The notes beneath the pieces were generated by a model. That model was given only the letters and a program-made list of their open reading frames with translations. It did not search any database and was not told the origin of the DNA. The position numbers and the translations under genes are program-made. From Sphingomonas hankookensis (GTDB lineage Bacteria; Pseudomonadota; Alphaproteobacteria; Sphingomonadales; Sphingomonadaceae), in NCBI RefSeq assembly GCF_001619955.1, contig NZ_LQQO01000001.1, positions 248,001 to 312,000 on the forward strand: a DNA stretch of 64,000 nucleotides, written 5' to 3'. Below, piece after piece: positions 1 to 10,578 of the stretch (within the stretch, counting starts at the first letter, position 1; every line of letters starts with the position of its first letter).

Positions 1-716
1 TCAGCCGCAAGGGGCCGGCGGACTTCGTGTCGATGGCCGACAAGCGCGCCGAGGAAACGCTGGTCGAGGAACTGCGCAAGGCGCGTCCCGACTGGGGCAT
101 GCTCTTGGAGGAAGGCGGCGAGATCGCCGGCGATCCGACCAAGCCGCGCTGGATCGTCGATCCGCTGGACGGCACCACCAACTTCCTGCACGGCATCCCG
201 CATTTCTCGATCTCGGTCGCGGTCGAGGAGCCGAACGGCGCCGGTGGCCGTCCCGAGATCACGACCGCGATGGTCTATAACCCGATCACCGACGAAGGCT
301 TCTGGGCCGAAAAGGGTCGGGGTGCCTGGTTGCAGGGACAGCGGCTGCGTGTCTCGTCCCGGCGTGACCTGTCGGAAGCGCTGATCGCCACCGGCATCCC
401 GTTCCTCGGCCATGGCAATTTCGCCGAATGGACCCGCATCTTCGGCGCGGTCGCGCCCGAGGTTGCTGGTATCCGCCGCTTCGGCTCGGCTGCGCTGGAC
501 CTCGCCTATGTCGCGGCAGGCCGGTTCGATGGCTTCTGGGAATCGGGGCTGAAGAAGTGGGATATCGCCGCTGGCATGCTGCTGGTGAAGGAAGCGGGCG
601 GCTTCGTCACCGATTATCGCGGTGCGGACCGTGCCTATGAAAAGGGCGAGGTGCTGGCCAGCAACGAACAGATGCAGACCCGCCTGCACAAGCTGGTCGC
701 GGGCGCGCTGCGCTGA
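1..716 (+). CDS. suhB: Inositol monophosphatase family protein (5' end outside window)
   Basis: The reading frame is open from base 3 and the gene starts upstream of the window. The product is a Mg2+-dependent phosphatase of the IMPase/SuhB family, which hydrolyses inositol monophosphates and related sugar phosphates. Two family signatures are visible: the metal-binding WIVDPLDGTTNF motif (bases 150-185) and the C-terminal WDIAA motif followed by a Gly-rich turn (from base 558). The visible 237 codons cover most of a protein that is usually about 265-270 residues. An internal ATG at base 27 is not the true start, because conserved sequence continues upstream of it. The symbol is given by family; substrate specificity cannot be read from the sequence. 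Confidence 0.9.
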   Translation, partial: SRKGPADFVSMADKRAEETLVEELRKARPDWGMLLEEGGEIAGDPTKPRWIVDPLDGTTNFLHGIPHFSISVAVEEPNGAGGRPEITTAMVYNPITDEGFWAEKGRGAWLQGQRLRVSSRRDLSEALIATGIPFLGHGNFAEWTRIFGAVAPEVAGIRRFGSAALDLAYVAAGRFDGFWESGLKKWDIAAGMLLVKEAGGFVTDYRGADRAYEKGEVLASNEQMQTRLHKLVAGALR

Positions 717-755
717 CCTGTCGGGTGGCGGCGCGGTGCCGCCACCCTTATCGCC

Positions 756-1220
756 TCAGAAGTCGATCGCCTTCTGAAATTCGCCGAGCAACGAGTCCCA
801 GGTCGCGAGGTTCGCCTTGAACAGCGCGCCCGACAGGCCGCCATCGTCGAGGTCGACGTCCATCTCGATTCGCGGGTCCTTCTCGTCGTCGAGATAGCCG
901 CGCGCGAAGCGATGCGTGGCGTTCCACTTGTTGATCGTGTCGAGCGTCACGCCCTTCTTCACGAACCCGGCGTGGAACTGCACCGTCTTGCACGCCTTGT
1001 TGTCGGTGCAGTTGTAGAAATAGACCGAAAAGTCGACACCGGCGGCGCCACTTTTGACCAGCGGATCGCCGCTATTGTCCTTGGTCAGTACCGCCCGGTA
1101 GCCCGCATGGCGCAGCGCGGCGACCACGGTTTCGGGCTTGGTCGCGTCGACATTCTGCGCCGCGGCCGGCTGCGCGACGATCGCGCCCGCGATGATGCCG
1201 AGTGTCGTCCAAATTCGCAT
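756..1220 (-). CDS. YbjN domain-containing exported protein
   Basis: The 154-residue product starts with a typical signal peptide: a short basic start, a hydrophobic stretch and an AAAQ cleavage region near residue 22. The mature part resembles the YbjN family (bacterial sensory transduction regulator fold), with an alternating hydrophobic pattern and a conserved WNATHRFARGYLDD segment. No catalytic motif is visible, so the molecular role is unknown. It is convergent with the inositol monophosphatase gene (39-base gap) and divergent from the nuo operon. A periplasmic location is inferred from the signal peptide. Confidence 0.75.
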   Translation of the reverse strand: MRIWTTLGIIAGAIVAQPAAAQNVDATKPETVVAALRHAGYRAVLTKDNSGDPLVKSGAAGVDFSVYFYNCTDNKACKTVQFHAGFVKKGVTLDTINKWNATHRFARGYLDDEKDPRIEMDVDLDDGGLSGALFKANLATWDSLLGEFQKAIDF

Positions 1221-1393
1221 CGATTCCCCCCTCGTCGACGACCGCAGCTTCCCCGCGCGGCCAGCGTCGCTGCGGCATAGCGCGGAAGGGCAGGGAATTG
1301 CGAGTGATTCTCACCCTGTTCCGCCCTTGATGGCCCGACGCCATCGTCCTAAAGCCGGCTCCATTCATACCGCAACCGCGAGAGACCCCCACC

Positions 1394-1768
1394 TTGGTCG
1401 ACCTGTCGCAATATCTGCCGATCCTGATGTTCCTGGGCATTGCCCTGGCGCTGTCGACGGCCTTCGTCGTGTTGCCCATGGTGGCATCGCGTTTCACCGG
1501 CGCGCACAAGCCGACGCCGGAAAAGCTGACCGAGTATGAATGCGGCTTCCCCGCGTTCGAGGATTCGCGCAGCCAGTATGACGTCCGCTTCTATCTGGTC
1601 GCCATCCTGTTCATCCTCTTCGATCTCGAAGCCGCGTTCCTATATCCCTGGGCAGTCACGGTGTTCGACCTCGGCTGGACCGCGTGGATCTCGATGATGG
1701 TATTCATCGGCGAACTGGCACTCGGCCTCGTATATGCTTGGAAGATGGGAGCTCTCGAATGGGAGTAG
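1394..1768 (+). CDS. nuoA: NADH-quinone oxidoreductase subunit A
   Basis: Small membrane subunit of complex I (124 residues) with three transmembrane helices. The conserved loop [19 protein letters not shown] lies between helices 1 and 2, and the [12 protein letters not shown] motif in helix 2 is a family hallmark. It helps form the quinone-channel junction between the peripheral and membrane arms. The start is either TTG at 1394 or GTG at 1397; no ATG lies upstream of the first helix. It is the first gene of the nuo operon and its 3' end overlaps nuoB by 10 bases. Confidence 0.95.
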   Translation: MVDLSQYLPILMFLGIALALSTAFVVLPMVASRFTGAHKPTPEKLTEYECGFPAFEDSRSQYDVRFYLVAILFILFDLEAAFLYPWAVTVFDLGWTAWISMMVFIGELALGLVYAWKMGALEWE

Positions 1769-2328
1769 AACTCACGACGCCGCCGCACGGCTTCGGCGCG
1801 GGTAACGCGGCCGGCGTGCCGGTGCAGGCGCCCGATGAGGGTTTCTTCAACGACCTGAACGGCGAACTGACCGACAAGGGCTTTCTGGTCACCTCGACCG
1901 AGGACCTGTTCCAGTGGGCGCGCACTGGTTCGCTGTGGTGGATGACCTTCGGCCTCGCCTGCTGCGCGGTGGAAATGATCCATGTGAACATGCCGCGCTA
2001 CGACATGGAGCGCTTCGGTGCCGCGCCGCGCGCTTCCCCGCGTCAGTCGGACGTGATGATCGTCGCCGGCACGCTCTGCAACAAGATGGCCCCGGCGCTG
2101 CGTCGCGTGTACGATCAGATGTCGGAACCGAAATACGTCATCTCGATGGGCAGCTGCGCCAATGGCGGCGGCTATTACCATTATAGCTACAGCGTCGTGC
2201 GCGGTTGCGATCGCGTGGTGCCGGTCGACATTTATGTCCCGGGTTGCCCGCCGACTGCCGAAGCGCTGCTGTACGGCGTGATGCAGTTGCAGCGGAAGAT
2301 CCGCCGTTCGGGGAGCATCGAACGGTGA
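1759..2328 (+). CDS. nuoB: NADH-quinone oxidoreductase subunit B
   Basis: Peripheral-arm subunit (189 residues) carrying iron-sulfur cluster N2, the last electron carrier before quinone. The cluster ligands are visible: the adjacent cysteines of LACCAVEM, the Cys of [15 protein letters not shown] and the Cys of [15 protein letters not shown] 1759 is chosen because it lies inside the nuoA 3' end (10-base overlap) and gives the family's usual length; the frame is open further upstream, but that part overlaps nuoA and is not conserved. The stop overlaps the GTG start of nuoC by four bases. Confidence 0.97.
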   Translation: MGVELTTPPHGFGAGNAAGVPVQAPDEGFFNDLNGELTDKGFLVTSTEDLFQWARTGSLWWMTFGLACCAVEMIHVNMPRYDMERFGAAPRASPRQSDVMIVAGTLCNKMAPALRRVYDQMSEPKYVISMGSCANGGGYYHYSYSVVRGCDRVVPVDIYVPGCPPTAEALLYGVMQLQRKIRRSGSIER

Positions 2329-3182
2329 GGGCGCCTGCACCCCGCTACGCCGCGAATGATGGCATCATCGACGCGGCGACCGCTGCGCTCGGCGACATGC
2401 TGCTCGACGCGCAGGACAAGGTCGGCGAGGTGTCGCTGACCGTCGATCGCGACCGTCTTGTCATCGCGATGGAAACGCTGCGCGACACGCCGGGCCTTAA
2501 ATACGAGATGCTGGCCGAGATCGCCGGCGTGGACTATCCCGAGCGCCCCGAGCGGTTCGAGGTCGTCTATCACCTGCTGTCGATGACGCGGAACCACCGC
2601 ATCCGTGTGCGCGTGAGCACGGACGAGGAAAGGCCGGTGCCGTCGGTGACAGGCATCTGGTACAATGCCGGCTGGCTCGAGCGCGAAGTGTACGACATGT
2701 ACGGCGTACTGTTCACCGGCAATGCCGACCTGCGTCGCATCCTGACCGATTACGGTTTCCGTGGCCACCCGCTGCGCAAGGACTTCCCGCTGACCGGCTA
2801 TGTCGAGATGCGCTATTCGGAAGAAGCCAAGCGCGTGGTCTATGAGCCGGTGAAGCTGGCGCAGGATTTCCGCACGTTCGACTTCATGAGCCCGTGGGAA
2901 GGTGCCGAATACGTCCTGCCGGGCGACGAAAAGGCGGCCGAGCCGAAGCCTGCCGTCGGCACGGCCCCAGGCGCACCGACGCCGGTCACCGCCGATCAGG
3001 TCAAGCGCGCCGACGACAACGTCAAGGCAGCCGAACCGCAGGTCGACAAGCCGAAGACGTCGGACAGCACGGCAGATACCGGCGCGGGCAAGCCGCATCC
3101 GGGCAACCAGCCTGAATCGAAGCCGGTCGATCCCGACGTGCCCTCGCCCGATGCGGGCAAGCCGCCGGTGGAGGACAAGTAA
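2325..3182 (+). CDS. nuoC: NADH-quinone oxidoreductase subunit C with charged C-terminal tail
   Basis: Peripheral-arm subunit (285 residues) of the 30-kDa family, without cofactors. The family signature [17 protein letters not shown] and the [20 protein letters not shown] motif are both present. The GTG start at 2325 overlaps the nuoB stop (GTGA). The conserved domain ends near residue 198; an 85-residue tail rich in Pro, Ala, Lys, Asp and Glu follows (bases about 2920-3179). It has no predicted fold by eye and is longer than in typical NuoC proteins. The stop codon shares one base with the nuoD ATG (TAATG). Confidence 0.95.
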   Translation: MRAPAPRYAANDGIIDAATAALGDMLLDAQDKVGEVSLTVDRDRLVIAMETLRDTPGLKYEMLAEIAGVDYPERPERFEVVYHLLSMTRNHRIRVRVSTDEERPVPSVTGIWYNAGWLEREVYDMYGVLFTGNADLRRILTDYGFRGHPLRKDFPLTGYVEMRYSEEAKRVVYEPVKLAQDFRTFDFMSPWEGAEYVLPGDEKAAEPKPAVGTAPGAPTPVTADQVKRADDNVKAAEPQVDKPKTSDSTADTGAGKPHPGNQPESKPVDPDVPSPDAGKPPVEDK

Positions 3183-4405
3183 TGGCCGATTACGACCATG
3201 AGATGGACGCCGCCAACCCCATGGCGGGCGATGTCGAGATCCAGAACTACACGATCAACTTCGGCCCGCAGCACCCTGCGGCGCACGGCGTGTTGCGTCT
3301 CGTCACCGAACTGGACGGGGAGATCATCGAGCGGATCGACCCGCATGTCGGCCTGCTCCATCGCGGCACCGAAAAGCTGATCGAGTACAAGACCTATCAG
3401 CAGGCGCTCCCCTACATGGACCGCCTCGATTACTGCTCGCCGCTGTGCATGGAGCACAGCTATGTGCTGGCGGTCGAAAAGCTGCTCGACATCGAAGTGC
3501 CGCTGCGCGCTCAGTATCTGCGGGTGTTCTTCGCGGAGCTGACCCGTATCTGCAATCACATGCTGAACCTCGGTTCGCACGTGATGGACGTCGGCGCGAT
3601 GACGCCGAACCTGTGGATGTTCGAAGTCCGCGAAGACTGCATGGGCTTTTTCGAACGCATGTCCGGCGCGCGGATGCACCATAACTACCTGCGGCCGGGC
3701 GGCGTTCATCAGGACGTGCCGCTGAAGCTGCTGACCGATATCGCGGAATGGCTCGACACGCGCCTGCCGCAGCTGTTCGGCGACGCGATCAGCATGGTTT
3801 CGGAAAACCGCATCTTCAAGCAGCGCAACGTCGATATCGCGATCGTCAGCCGCGAGGATGCGGTGCGCTGGGGTTTCTCGGGTCCGATGATCCGTGGCGC
3901 GGGCATTCCGTGGGACATCCGCAAGGCGCAGCCCTATGACGCCTATGACCGGGTCGAGTTCGACGTGCCGGTCGGCACCCGTGGCGATTGCTACGACCGG
4001 TTCATGGTCCGCGTCGAGGAAGTGTGGCAGTCGGCTCGTATCATGAAGCAGTGCCTCGCGCAGATGCCCGAAGGCCCGATCGCCTCGTCGGACCGCAAGG
4101 TCGTGCCGCCCAAGCGCGGCGAGATGAAGCAGTCGATGGAAGCGCTGATCCATCACTTCAAGCTGTACACCGAGGGCTTCCACGTTCCCGCCGGCGAAGT
4201 GTATGTCGCGACCGAAAGCCCCAAGGGTGAATTCGGCATCTACATGGTGTCGGACGGCAGCAACAAGCCGTACCGCGTGAAGATCCGCCCGACCGCGTTC
4301 AGCCACCTCCAGGCGATGGACTTCATGGCGAAGGGCCATATGCTTGCCGACATCACCGCGATCCTGGGTGCGATGGACATCGTGTTCGGGGAGTGCGACC
4401 GGTGA
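3182..4405 (+). CDS. nuoD: NADH-quinone oxidoreductase subunit D
   Basis: The 49-kDa type peripheral subunit (407 residues), which forms the quinone-binding site together with NuoB. The N-terminal [14 protein letters not shown] motif and the following [13 protein letters not shown] stretch are the family signatures; the first contains the His that lines the quinone pocket in characterised complexes. Length matches the stand-alone NuoD rather than the NuoCD fusion found in Escherichia coli. The ATG at 3182 shares one base with the nuoC stop. The gene ends in a GTGA overlap with an NTF2-like gene instead of running directly into nuoE. Confidence 0.97.
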   Translation: MADYDHEMDAANPMAGDVEIQNYTINFGPQHPAAHGVLRLVTELDGEIIERIDPHVGLLHRGTEKLIEYKTYQQALPYMDRLDYCSPLCMEHSYVLAVEKLLDIEVPLRAQYLRVFFAELTRICNHMLNLGSHVMDVGAMTPNLWMFEVREDCMGFFERMSGARMHHNYLRPGGVHQDVPLKLLTDIAEWLDTRLPQLFGDAISMVSENRIFKQRNVDIAIVSREDAVRWGFSGPMIRGAGIPWDIRKAQPYDAYDRVEFDVPVGTRGDCYDRFMVRVEEVWQSARIMKQCLAQMPEGPIASSDRKVVPPKRGEMKQSMEALIHHFKLYTEGFHVPAGEVYVATESPKGEFGIYMVSDGSNKPYRVKIRPTAFSHLQAMDFMAKGHMLADITAILGAMDIVFGECDR

Positions 4406-4734
4406 GCCGTCTCGATACCGTGACGGCGATGATGGAACGCTATAACGCGCGCGACGCGGCGGGCTATGCCGCGTTCTTCGCCGACGACGGCTGCGAGGCG
4501 CAGTATCGCGGTGACGTCGTGCGCGACGGGCGTGCGGGCGTGGAAAGCGGCATGGCGGCAGTCTTCGCCGAATTTCCGCAGAACCATGCCGAAGTGCTGC
4601 AGTCGTTCGAACTGGGCGAGCGCGTCGTGCTGCACGAGCGCGTGCGCCGTTCGCCCGATGCCGAGCCGTTCGACGTGATGACCGTCTATTCGTTCAGCGG
4701 CGACAAGGTCAGCCGCGTGGAGTTCATTCGCTAA
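4402..4734 (+). CDS. NTF2-like (SnoaL-type) protein inside the nuo operon
   Basis: A 110-residue protein that looks like a single NTF2/SnoaL fold: an N-terminal helix with a [16 protein letters not shown] segment, then alternating beta strands ending in [20 protein letters not shown]. Members of this fold are small-molecule isomerases, hydrolases or binding proteins, and no specific active site can be named here. The GTG start at 4402 overlaps the nuoD stop by four bases, and its TAA shares a base with the nuoE ATG, so it should be translated with complex I subunits. It is not a standard complex I subunit. Confidence 0.8.
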   Translation: MSRLDTVTAMMERYNARDAAGYAAFFADDGCEAQYRGDVVRDGRAGVESGMAAVFAEFPQNHAEVLQSFELGERVVLHERVRRSPDAEPFDVMTVYSFSGDKVSRVEFIR

Positions 4735-5414
4735 TGGCCGACGCCCCCAACATCCCCGACGAAGCCGAGGTCCGCGCGCGCTGGGGCAATTTCGCCTGGA
4801 CGCCGGCCAATGCGGAAAAGGCGCGTGAGATCGTCGCGCGCTATCCCGAAGGCCGTCAGCAGTCGTGCACCATCCCGTTCCTCGACCTCGCCCAGCGGCA
4901 GGTCGGTGCGGAAACGCATACCCAGGGCTGGCTGCCGGTGCCGGTGATCGAATTCATCGCCCGCGAACTCGGCATGGCCTATATGCGGGTGTACGAGGTC
5001 GCGACCTTCTACACGATGTTCAACCTCGCCCCGGTCGGCCGCTATCACGTGCAGGTATGCGGCACGACGCCGTGCATGCTGCGCGGGTCGGACGACGTGT
5101 TCGCCGCGTGCAAGAACCGTGGCCTGATGAAGGGCAAGACTACGCCCGACGGGCTGTTCACGCTGACCGAGGTCGAGTGCATGGGCAATTGCGCCTCGGC
5201 ACCGATGGTCCAGATCAACGACGATAATTACGAAGATCTGGACTATGATCGCATGACCGCGATCCTCGAGGCGCTGGGCAAGGGCGAGACGCCGAAGCCC
5301 GGCACGCAGGAGCCGGGCCGCCACACCGTCGAACCGGCGGGCGCGCTCAGCAACCTGACGGCGATGGTCCACGAAAATCACGACTATCGCCCTGAATGGG
5401 GCAACGCTTCGTGA
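4734..5414 (+). CDS. nuoE: NADH-quinone oxidoreductase subunit E
   Basis: The 24-kDa type subunit (226 residues) carrying a [2Fe-2S] cluster next to the NADH site in NuoF. The four cysteine ligands are visible in [12 protein letters not shown] and [12 protein letters not shown] roughly 50-residue tail follows the cluster domain and is longer than the minimal family length. The ATG shares one base with the TAA of the preceding NTF2-like gene. The 3' end overlaps a small membrane-protein gene. Confidence 0.96.
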   Translation: MADAPNIPDEAEVRARWGNFAWTPANAEKAREIVARYPEGRQQSCTIPFLDLAQRQVGAETHTQGWLPVPVIEFIARELGMAYMRVYEVATFYTMFNLAPVGRYHVQVCGTTPCMLRGSDDVFAACKNRGLMKGKTTPDGLFTLTEVECMGNCASAPMVQINDDNYEDLDYDRMTAILEALGKGETPKPGTQEPGRHTVEPAGALSNLTAMVHENHDYRPEWGNAS

Positions 5415-5581
5415 GGGCATTGGGCAGCCTGTTGATCGCGGTCCTGGTCGGGATCGTCGTGTTGTGGATCGCGCTCGAACTGTTCGTCGGCGCGCTGAAG
5501 CTGATCGGCGTGGCCATCGGCATCGCGGCGATGGTTGCCGTTTATTTCATCGCCGAAAAGGCGATCGGGAAGGGACGATAA
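5411..5581 (+). CDS. Small hydrophobic membrane protein between nuoE and nuoF
   Basis: A 56-residue protein made almost entirely of two hydrophobic segments (around residues 3-24 and 26-44) with a basic C-terminus (EKAIGKGR). I do not recognise a family. GTG 5411 is preferred because it gives the GTGA overlap with the nuoE stop seen at other junctions of this operon; ATG 5396 is the alternative and would add five residues. Two bases separate it from nuoF. Its size and position fit a complex I accessory subunit or assembly helper, but that is inference only. Confidence 0.7.
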   Translation: MRALGSLLIAVLVGIVVLWIALELFVGALKLIGVAIGIAAMVAVYFIAEKAIGKGR

Positions 5582-5583
5582 GG

Positions 5584-6888
5584 ATGCTGGCCGACAAGGA
5601 TCGCATCTTCACCAACGTGTACGGGTTCCAGCCGTGGAACCTCGATGCAGCCGTGATGCGCGGCGACTGGGACAATACCAAGGCGCTGTTGCAGCTGGGG
5701 CCGGACACGATCATCGATCGGATCAAGGCATCGGGCCTGCGCGGGCGCGGCGGGGCAGGGTTCCCGACCGGCACCAAGTGGTCGTTCATGCCGAAGGCGC
5801 CGAAGCCCGACCGGCCGAACTTCCTGGTGATCAATGCCGACGAATCCGAGCCGGGTTCGTGCAAGGATCGCGAGATCATCCGCCACGATCCGCACAAGCT
5901 GATCGAAGGCGCGCTGGTCGCCGGTTTCGCGATGCGCGCGCGCGCCGCGTACATCTATATTCGCGGGGAATATATCCGCGAGGCGGAGACGCTGTTCGCC
6001 GCGATCGCCGAAGCATATGCCAAGGGGCTGCTGGGCAAGAATGCCTGCGGTTCGGGCTATGACTTTGACGTGTTCGCGCACCGCGGCGCCGGCGCCTATA
6101 TCTGCGGCGAAGAGACCGCGATGCTCGAAAGCCTAGAGGGCAAGAAGGGTCAGCCGCGCCTGAAGCCGCCATTCCCGGCCGGTGCCGGCCTCTATGGCTG
6201 CCCGACGACGGTCAACAATGTCGAGTCGATCGCGGTCGTGCCAACCATCCTGCGTCGCAGCCCGGAATGGTTCGCCAGCTTCGGCGCGGAGAATAACCGT
6301 GGCACCAAGCTGTTCCAGATCAGCGGCCATGTGAACAAGCCATGCGTGGTCGAGGAAGCGATGAGCATCCCGTTCCGCGAGCTGATCGAAAAGCATTGCG
6401 GCGGCATCCGCGGTGGCTGGGACAATCTGCTGTGCGTCATCCCCGGCGGATCGTCGGTGCCGCTGGTAAAGGCCGAGCATATCATCGACGCGCCGATGGA
6501 TTTCGACGGGCTGAAGGCGGTCGGATCGGGCCTCGGCACCGCGGCGGTCATCGTCATGGACAAGTCGACCGACGTCGTCCGCGCGATCAGCCGTCTGTCC
6601 TATTTCTACAAGCATGAAAGCTGCGGCCAGTGCACGCCGTGCCGCGAAGGCACCGGTTGGATGTGGCGTGTGATGGAGCGGCTGCGCACCGGCGATGCCG
6701 ATTTGTCGGAAATCGACACGTTGCAGCAGGTGACCAAGCAGGTCGAAGGCCACACCATCTGCGCGCTGGGCGACGCGGCGGCATGGCCGATCCAGGGTCT
6801 CATCAAGAACTTCCGCCCCGAACTCGAACGGCGGATCAACGAAAAGCGCGGCGGTGGCGTGCATCCGATGCGGGAAGCTGCGGAATGA
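5584..6888 (+). CDS. nuoF: NADH-quinone oxidoreductase subunit F
   Basis: The 51-kDa type subunit (434 residues), which binds NADH and FMN and carries cluster N3. Visible are the glycine-rich nucleotide-binding [10 protein letters not shown] (residues about 54-63), the FMN-region [12 protein letters not shown], and the cluster ligands in [12 protein letters not shown] (residues about 345-356) with a fourth Cys in [13 protein letters not shown] 5584 is chosen because it matches the usual N-terminus and has an AAGG ribosome-binding sequence just upstream. The gene ends in an ATGA overlap with an exported-protein gene. Confidence 0.97.
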   Translation: MLADKDRIFTNVYGFQPWNLDAAVMRGDWDNTKALLQLGPDTIIDRIKASGLRGRGGAGFPTGTKWSFMPKAPKPDRPNFLVINADESEPGSCKDREIIRHDPHKLIEGALVAGFAMRARAAYIYIRGEYIREAETLFAAIAEAYAKGLLGKNACGSGYDFDVFAHRGAGAYICGEETAMLESLEGKKGQPRLKPPFPAGAGLYGCPTTVNNVESIAVVPTILRRSPEWFASFGAENNRGTKLFQISGHVNKPCVVEEAMSIPFRELIEKHCGGIRGGWDNLLCVIPGGSSVPLVKAEHIIDAPMDFDGLKAVGSGLGTAAVIVMDKSTDVVRAISRLSYFYKHESCGQCTPCREGTGWMWRVMERLRTGDADLSEIDTLQQVTKQVEGHTICALGDAAAWPIQGLIKNFRPELERRINEKRGGGVHPMREAAE

Positions 6889-7511
6889 TCGCGCTCTCGG
6901 TCATGGCGGCAGCGGTGCTGGCGGCGCAAGCCGACGGCCCATCCAGCTTCAAGGGATCGCGCAGGGACGCAGAACTCGCCATGACCGAGTTCGCGATGTG
7001 TGAGGTGCGTTCGCCGAAGGGGCGGGCGGCGGCGCTCGCCTATGGGCGCGAGGTGCCGGGTACGCCGTCGACCTATCGCGACCGGCTAGTCAAGTCGCTC
7101 TGTGCGCCCTCGGGCACGTCGATGTCTTTCAATCCTGAACTGTTCCGCATGACCATATATCCGGCGCTCTACGCGAAGGATTTCGGTAAGGCGGCGCCTG
7201 CGGTCAATGTCGCGCTGCTTCCAACCGACTACGCGGCCGAGTTCGACAGCACGCCCGATACGGCGACAGTGGAGGTTCGACGGTTGGGTGATTGCGTCGT
7301 GAAGCGCGATGTCGCCGCCGCGCGCGAGTTCGTGCTGAGCAAGCCCTATTCCAGGGCTGAGGACGCGGCGCTCGCGACGATTCGCCCGGCGCTTGCCGCG
7401 TGTCTGCCCGCAGGCCAGTCAGTTCGCCTGTCGCGCAGCGTCGCGCATGGCGCGATAGGCGAAGCGCTCTACAAATTAACGGCCGCATCCGCGGCGACGA
7501 AGGCCAGCTAA
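6885..7511 (+). CDS. Exported protein of unknown function between nuoF and nuoG
   Basis: A 208-residue product beginning with a short hydrophobic signal-like segment ([16 protein letters not shown]), so probably periplasmic. Two or three cysteines are spaced as could suit disulfides (near CEVRSP, SLCAPSG, GDCVVKR and AACLPAG). I do not recognise a family. Overlaps at both ends (ATGA with nuoF, TAATG with nuoG) place it in the same translational chain as complex I subunits, which is odd because complex I has no periplasmic subunit in bacteria. It may have been inserted into the operon and kept for co-expression. Confidence 0.75.
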   Translation: MIALSVMAAAVLAAQADGPSSFKGSRRDAELAMTEFAMCEVRSPKGRAAALAYGREVPGTPSTYRDRLVKSLCAPSGTSMSFNPELFRMTIYPALYAKDFGKAAPAVNVALLPTDYAAEFDSTPDTATVEVRRLGDCVVKRDVAAAREFVLSKPYSRAEDAALATIRPALAACLPAGQSVRLSRSVAHGAIGEALYKLTAASAATKAS

Positions 7512-9526
7512 TGCCCAAGGTAAAAGTAGACGGGATCGAGGTCGAGGTGCCGCAGGGTGCCACGGTCCTCCAGGCGTGCGAAGCGGCGGGCAAGGAAATC
7601 CCGCGCTTCTGCTATCACGAGCGGCTGTCGATCGCCGGCAATTGCCGGATGTGTCTGGTCGAGGTGAAGCCGGGACCGCCCAAGCCGCAGGCATCGTGCG
7701 CGCTGCCGGCCGCCGACAATCAGGAAATCCGTACCGACAGCGCGATGGTGAAGGCCGCGCGCGAAGGCGTGATGGAGTTTCTGCTGATCAATCACCCGCT
7801 CGACTGCCCGATCTGCGATCAGGGTGGCGAATGCGACCTGCAGGACCAGTCGGTCGCCTATGGTCGCGGCACGTCGCGCTATGACGAGAACAAGCGTGCC
7901 GTCACCGAGAAGTACATGGGTCCGATCGTCAAGACGGTCATGACCCGCTGCATCCAGTGCACGCGCTGCATCCGTTTTGCGGAAGAAGTTGCAGGCGTAG
8001 AGGAAATCGGCGCGATCTATCGCGGCGAGAACATGCAGATCACCTCGTACCTTGAACAGGCGGTGACGAGCGAGCTGTCGGGCAATGTCGTCGACCTGTG
8101 TCCGGTCGGTGCGCTGACGTCGAAGCCCTATGCGTTCGAAGCGCGTCCTTGGGAGCTGAAGAAGACGCTCGCCATCGACGTGATGGACGCGGTCGGCACC
8201 AACATCCGCCTCGACAGCCGGGGTCGGCAGGTGCTGCGCTGCGTACCGCGCATCAATGAAGATGTGAACGAGGAATGGGCGCACGACAAGACGCGCCACG
8301 CCGTCGACGGTCTGGTCCGTCGCCGCCTCGACAAGCCTTTCGTGCGCAAGGACGGCAAGCTGGTCGCTGCCGAATGGGACGAAGCGTTCGCGGCGATCGC
8401 GGCGGTGAACGCCGGTTCGTCGGTCGCGGCGATCGCAGGTGACCTGCTCGATTGCGAGACCATGTTCGCCGCCAAGGCGCTGGTGAACGCGCTCGGGTCG
8501 TCGCTGCTCGAAGGGCGGCAGACGGGCATGGCCTATGACGTCACCAATCTCGGCGCGGTCGCGTTCAACACGACCATCGCCGGGATCGAGGACGCCGATG
8601 CGATCCTGCTGGTCGGCAGCGACCTGCGCCACGAAGCGCCGCTGATCAACACCCGCGTCCGCAAGGCGATCAAGAAGGGCGCGCGCATTTTTGCGATTGG
8701 GCCGGAAACCGACCTGACCTATAAGGTCGAATGGCTGGGTGACGATCTCGGCCTACTGAACGGCCTGCCCGATCGTGCGGCCGAAGCGCTCGACGCGGCC
8801 AAGCGGCCGGCGGTGATCGTCGGTCCGGGTGCGCTGAAGGCCGGCCATGGCGCCGCATTGAAGCTGGCACGCGACGGCAACCTGGTCCGTACGCTGGAGG
8901 ACGGGACGAGCTGGAACGGCTTCAACGTGGTCCATACTGCGGCTGCTCGCATGGGCGCGCTGATGCTGGGCTATGCGCAGGCAGGCGGCATCGCCGATAT
9001 CGTCGCGGCGAACCCGAAGCTGGTGTTCTTCCTCGGCGCGGACGAGGTCGATTTCGGTCAGTTCGCCGGTGCCACCAAGGTTTATGTCGGCCATCATGGC
9101 GACAAGGGCGCGGCGGCGGCGGACATCGTCCTGCCGGGTGCTAGCTATGCCGAGAAGGTCGGGACCTACGTCAACCTTGAAGGGCGCGTGCAGCGCGGCG
9201 ACCGTGCGGTGTTCCCGCCGGGCGATGCGCGAGAGGATTGGACGATCTTCCGTGCGCTGGGCGAAGTGCTTGGCGTGACGCTGCCGTTCGACGATTTCGC
9301 CGGTGTCCGCCGCGCAATGACGGCGGCGGTGCCGGAACTGGGCCAGGAAGGTCTGGTACGTTACGACTGGAACCCGCCGGCACTCGACGCTAAGGGCGAG
9401 GGCAAGGTGACCTATCCGGTCGCCGACTTCTACCTGACCAACGCGATCTGCCGGGCCAGCCCGACGATGCAGCGTTGTTCGGCCGAACTTGTCCATGGCC
9501 AGGATTTCGCGGAGGCCGCCGAGTGA
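7511..9526 (+). CDS. nuoG: NADH-quinone oxidoreductase subunit G
   Basis: The 75-kDa type subunit (671 residues) with several iron-sulfur clusters. In order are the N-terminal ferredoxin-like [2Fe-2S] domain ([20 protein letters not shown]), the His-Cys ligated cluster ([18 protein letters not shown]) and the next [4Fe-4S] site ([22 protein letters not shown]). A molybdopterin-oxidoreductase-like domain lacking an active site makes up the C-terminal half. The ATG shares one base with the upstream stop and the 3' end overlaps nuoH by GTGA. Confidence 0.97.
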   Translation: MPKVKVDGIEVEVPQGATVLQACEAAGKEIPRFCYHERLSIAGNCRMCLVEVKPGPPKPQASCALPAADNQEIRTDSAMVKAAREGVMEFLLINHPLDCPICDQGGECDLQDQSVAYGRGTSRYDENKRAVTEKYMGPIVKTVMTRCIQCTRCIRFAEEVAGVEEIGAIYRGENMQITSYLEQAVTSELSGNVVDLCPVGALTSKPYAFEARPWELKKTLAIDVMDAVGTNIRLDSRGRQVLRCVPRINEDVNEEWAHDKTRHAVDGLVRRRLDKPFVRKDGKLVAAEWDEAFAAIAAVNAGSSVAAIAGDLLDCETMFAAKALVNALGSSLLEGRQTGMAYDVTNLGAVAFNTTIAGIEDADAILLVGSDLRHEAPLINTRVRKAIKKGARIFAIGPETDLTYKVEWLGDDLGLLNGLPDRAAEALDAAKRPAVIVGPGALKAGHGAALKLARDGNLVRTLEDGTSWNGFNVVHTAAARMGALMLGYAQAGGIADIVAANPKLVFFLGADEVDFGQFAGATKVYVGHHGDKGAAAADIVLPGASYAEKVGTYVNLEGRVQRGDRAVFPPGDAREDWTIFRALGEVLGVTLPFDDFAGVRRAMTAAVPELGQEGLVRYDWNPPALDAKGEGKVTYPVADFYLTNAICRASPTMQRCSAELVHGQDFAEAAE

Positions 9527-10578
9527 CCTCGTTCTTCGAAACTACCGTCGGTCTGCCCTATGGCTGGGCATGGACCGTCGCCACGCTGGTCGGCATCCTC
9601 GTGATCGCGCTGCCGCTGATGCTGGCGGTGGCGATGATCATTTATGTCGACCGCAAGGTCTGGGCGGCAATGGCGCTGCGCCGTGGTCCGAACGTCGTCG
9701 GTCCGCTGGGCCTGCTGCAGTCGTTCGCCGACGGTCTGAAGGTGTTCCTGCAAGAAACGATCGTGCCGTCGTCGGCCAATCGCGGCCTGTTCCTGCTGGC
9801 GCCGATCATCACCTTTACCGTCGCTCTGATCGTCTGGGCGGTCATTCCGTTCGACGTCGGCGTGGTGGTGGCGGACATCAATGTCGGCCTGCTCTACATC
9901 CTTGCGGCATCGTCGCTGGGTGTATACGGCGTCATCATCTCGGGCTGGGCGTCGAACTCCAAATACCCGTTCTATTCCGCGCTTCGTGCCGCCGCGCAGA
10001 TGGTGTCGTACGAAGTCGCGATCGGGTTCGTGCTGATCTCGGTCGTGCTGTGGGCCGGGTCGTTCAACCTAACGACGATCGTGCTTGAACAGCGTGCCCA
10101 TATCTTCGGCTTCATCAACGGCTTCGGCTTCAACCCGCTGCTGTTCCCGATGGCGGTGGTGTTCCTGATCTCGTCGCTCGCCGAAACCGCGCGTGCGCCG
10201 TTCGATCTGACCGAAGCGGAATCGGAACTGGTCGCGGGCTATCAGACCGAATATTCGTCGATGGCGTTCGCGCTGTTCTGGCTGGGCGAATATGCCAACG
10301 TCATTCTGATGTGCGCGCTCAATGCGTTGCTGTTCTGGGGCGGGTGGCTGCCGCCGCTTGAGATCGGCTTCCTCTACTGGGTGCCGGGTATCATCTGGTT
10401 CCTGGGCAAGACCTTCTTCTTCTTCTTCGTGTTCAGCTGGGTCAAGGCGACGGTGCCACGCTACCGTTATGACCAGCTGATGCGGCTGGGCTGGAAGATT
10501 TTCCTGCCACTGTCGCTGACCTTCGTCTTCCTCATCTCGGGCTGGCTCATGTTCCAGCGCGTGGGAGTGCCCGCATGA
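9523..10578 (+). CDS. nuoH: NADH-quinone oxidoreductase subunit H
   Basis: Membrane subunit (351 residues) with about eight transmembrane helices that forms the quinone chamber with NuoB and NuoD. Family hallmarks are [19 protein letters not shown] near the N-terminus and the acidic loop [19 protein letters not shown], whose charged residues link quinone chemistry to proton pumping. The GTG start overlaps the nuoG stop; the stop overlaps the nuoI ATG (ATGA). Confidence 0.97.
   Translation: MTSFFETTVGLPYGWAWTVATLVGILVIALPLMLAVAMIIYVDRKVWAAMALRRGPNVVGPLGLLQSFADGLKVFLQETIVPSSANRGLFLLAPIITFTVALIVWAVIPFDVGVVVADINVGLLYILAASSLGVYGVIISGWASNSKYPFYSALRAAAQMVSYEVAIGFVLISVVLWAGSFNLTTIVLEQRAHIFGFINGFGFNPLLFPMAVVFLISSLAETARAPFDLTEAESELVAGYQTEYSSMAFALFWLGEYANVILMCALNALLFWGGWLPPLEIGFLYWVPGIIWFLGKTFFFFFVFSWVKATVPRYRYDQLMRLGWKIFLPLSLTFVFLISGWLMFQRVGVPA

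Noticed and set aside
1327-1355. Possible nuo promoter (TTGATG, 17 bases, TAAAGC)
   Set aside because: The -10 half matches too poorly to list as a feature; the true promoter is probably somewhere in 1221-1393.
2996-4339. 447-codon minus-strand frame over nuoC/nuoD
   Set aside because: Antisense to conserved subunits; no ribosome-binding site or family similarity.
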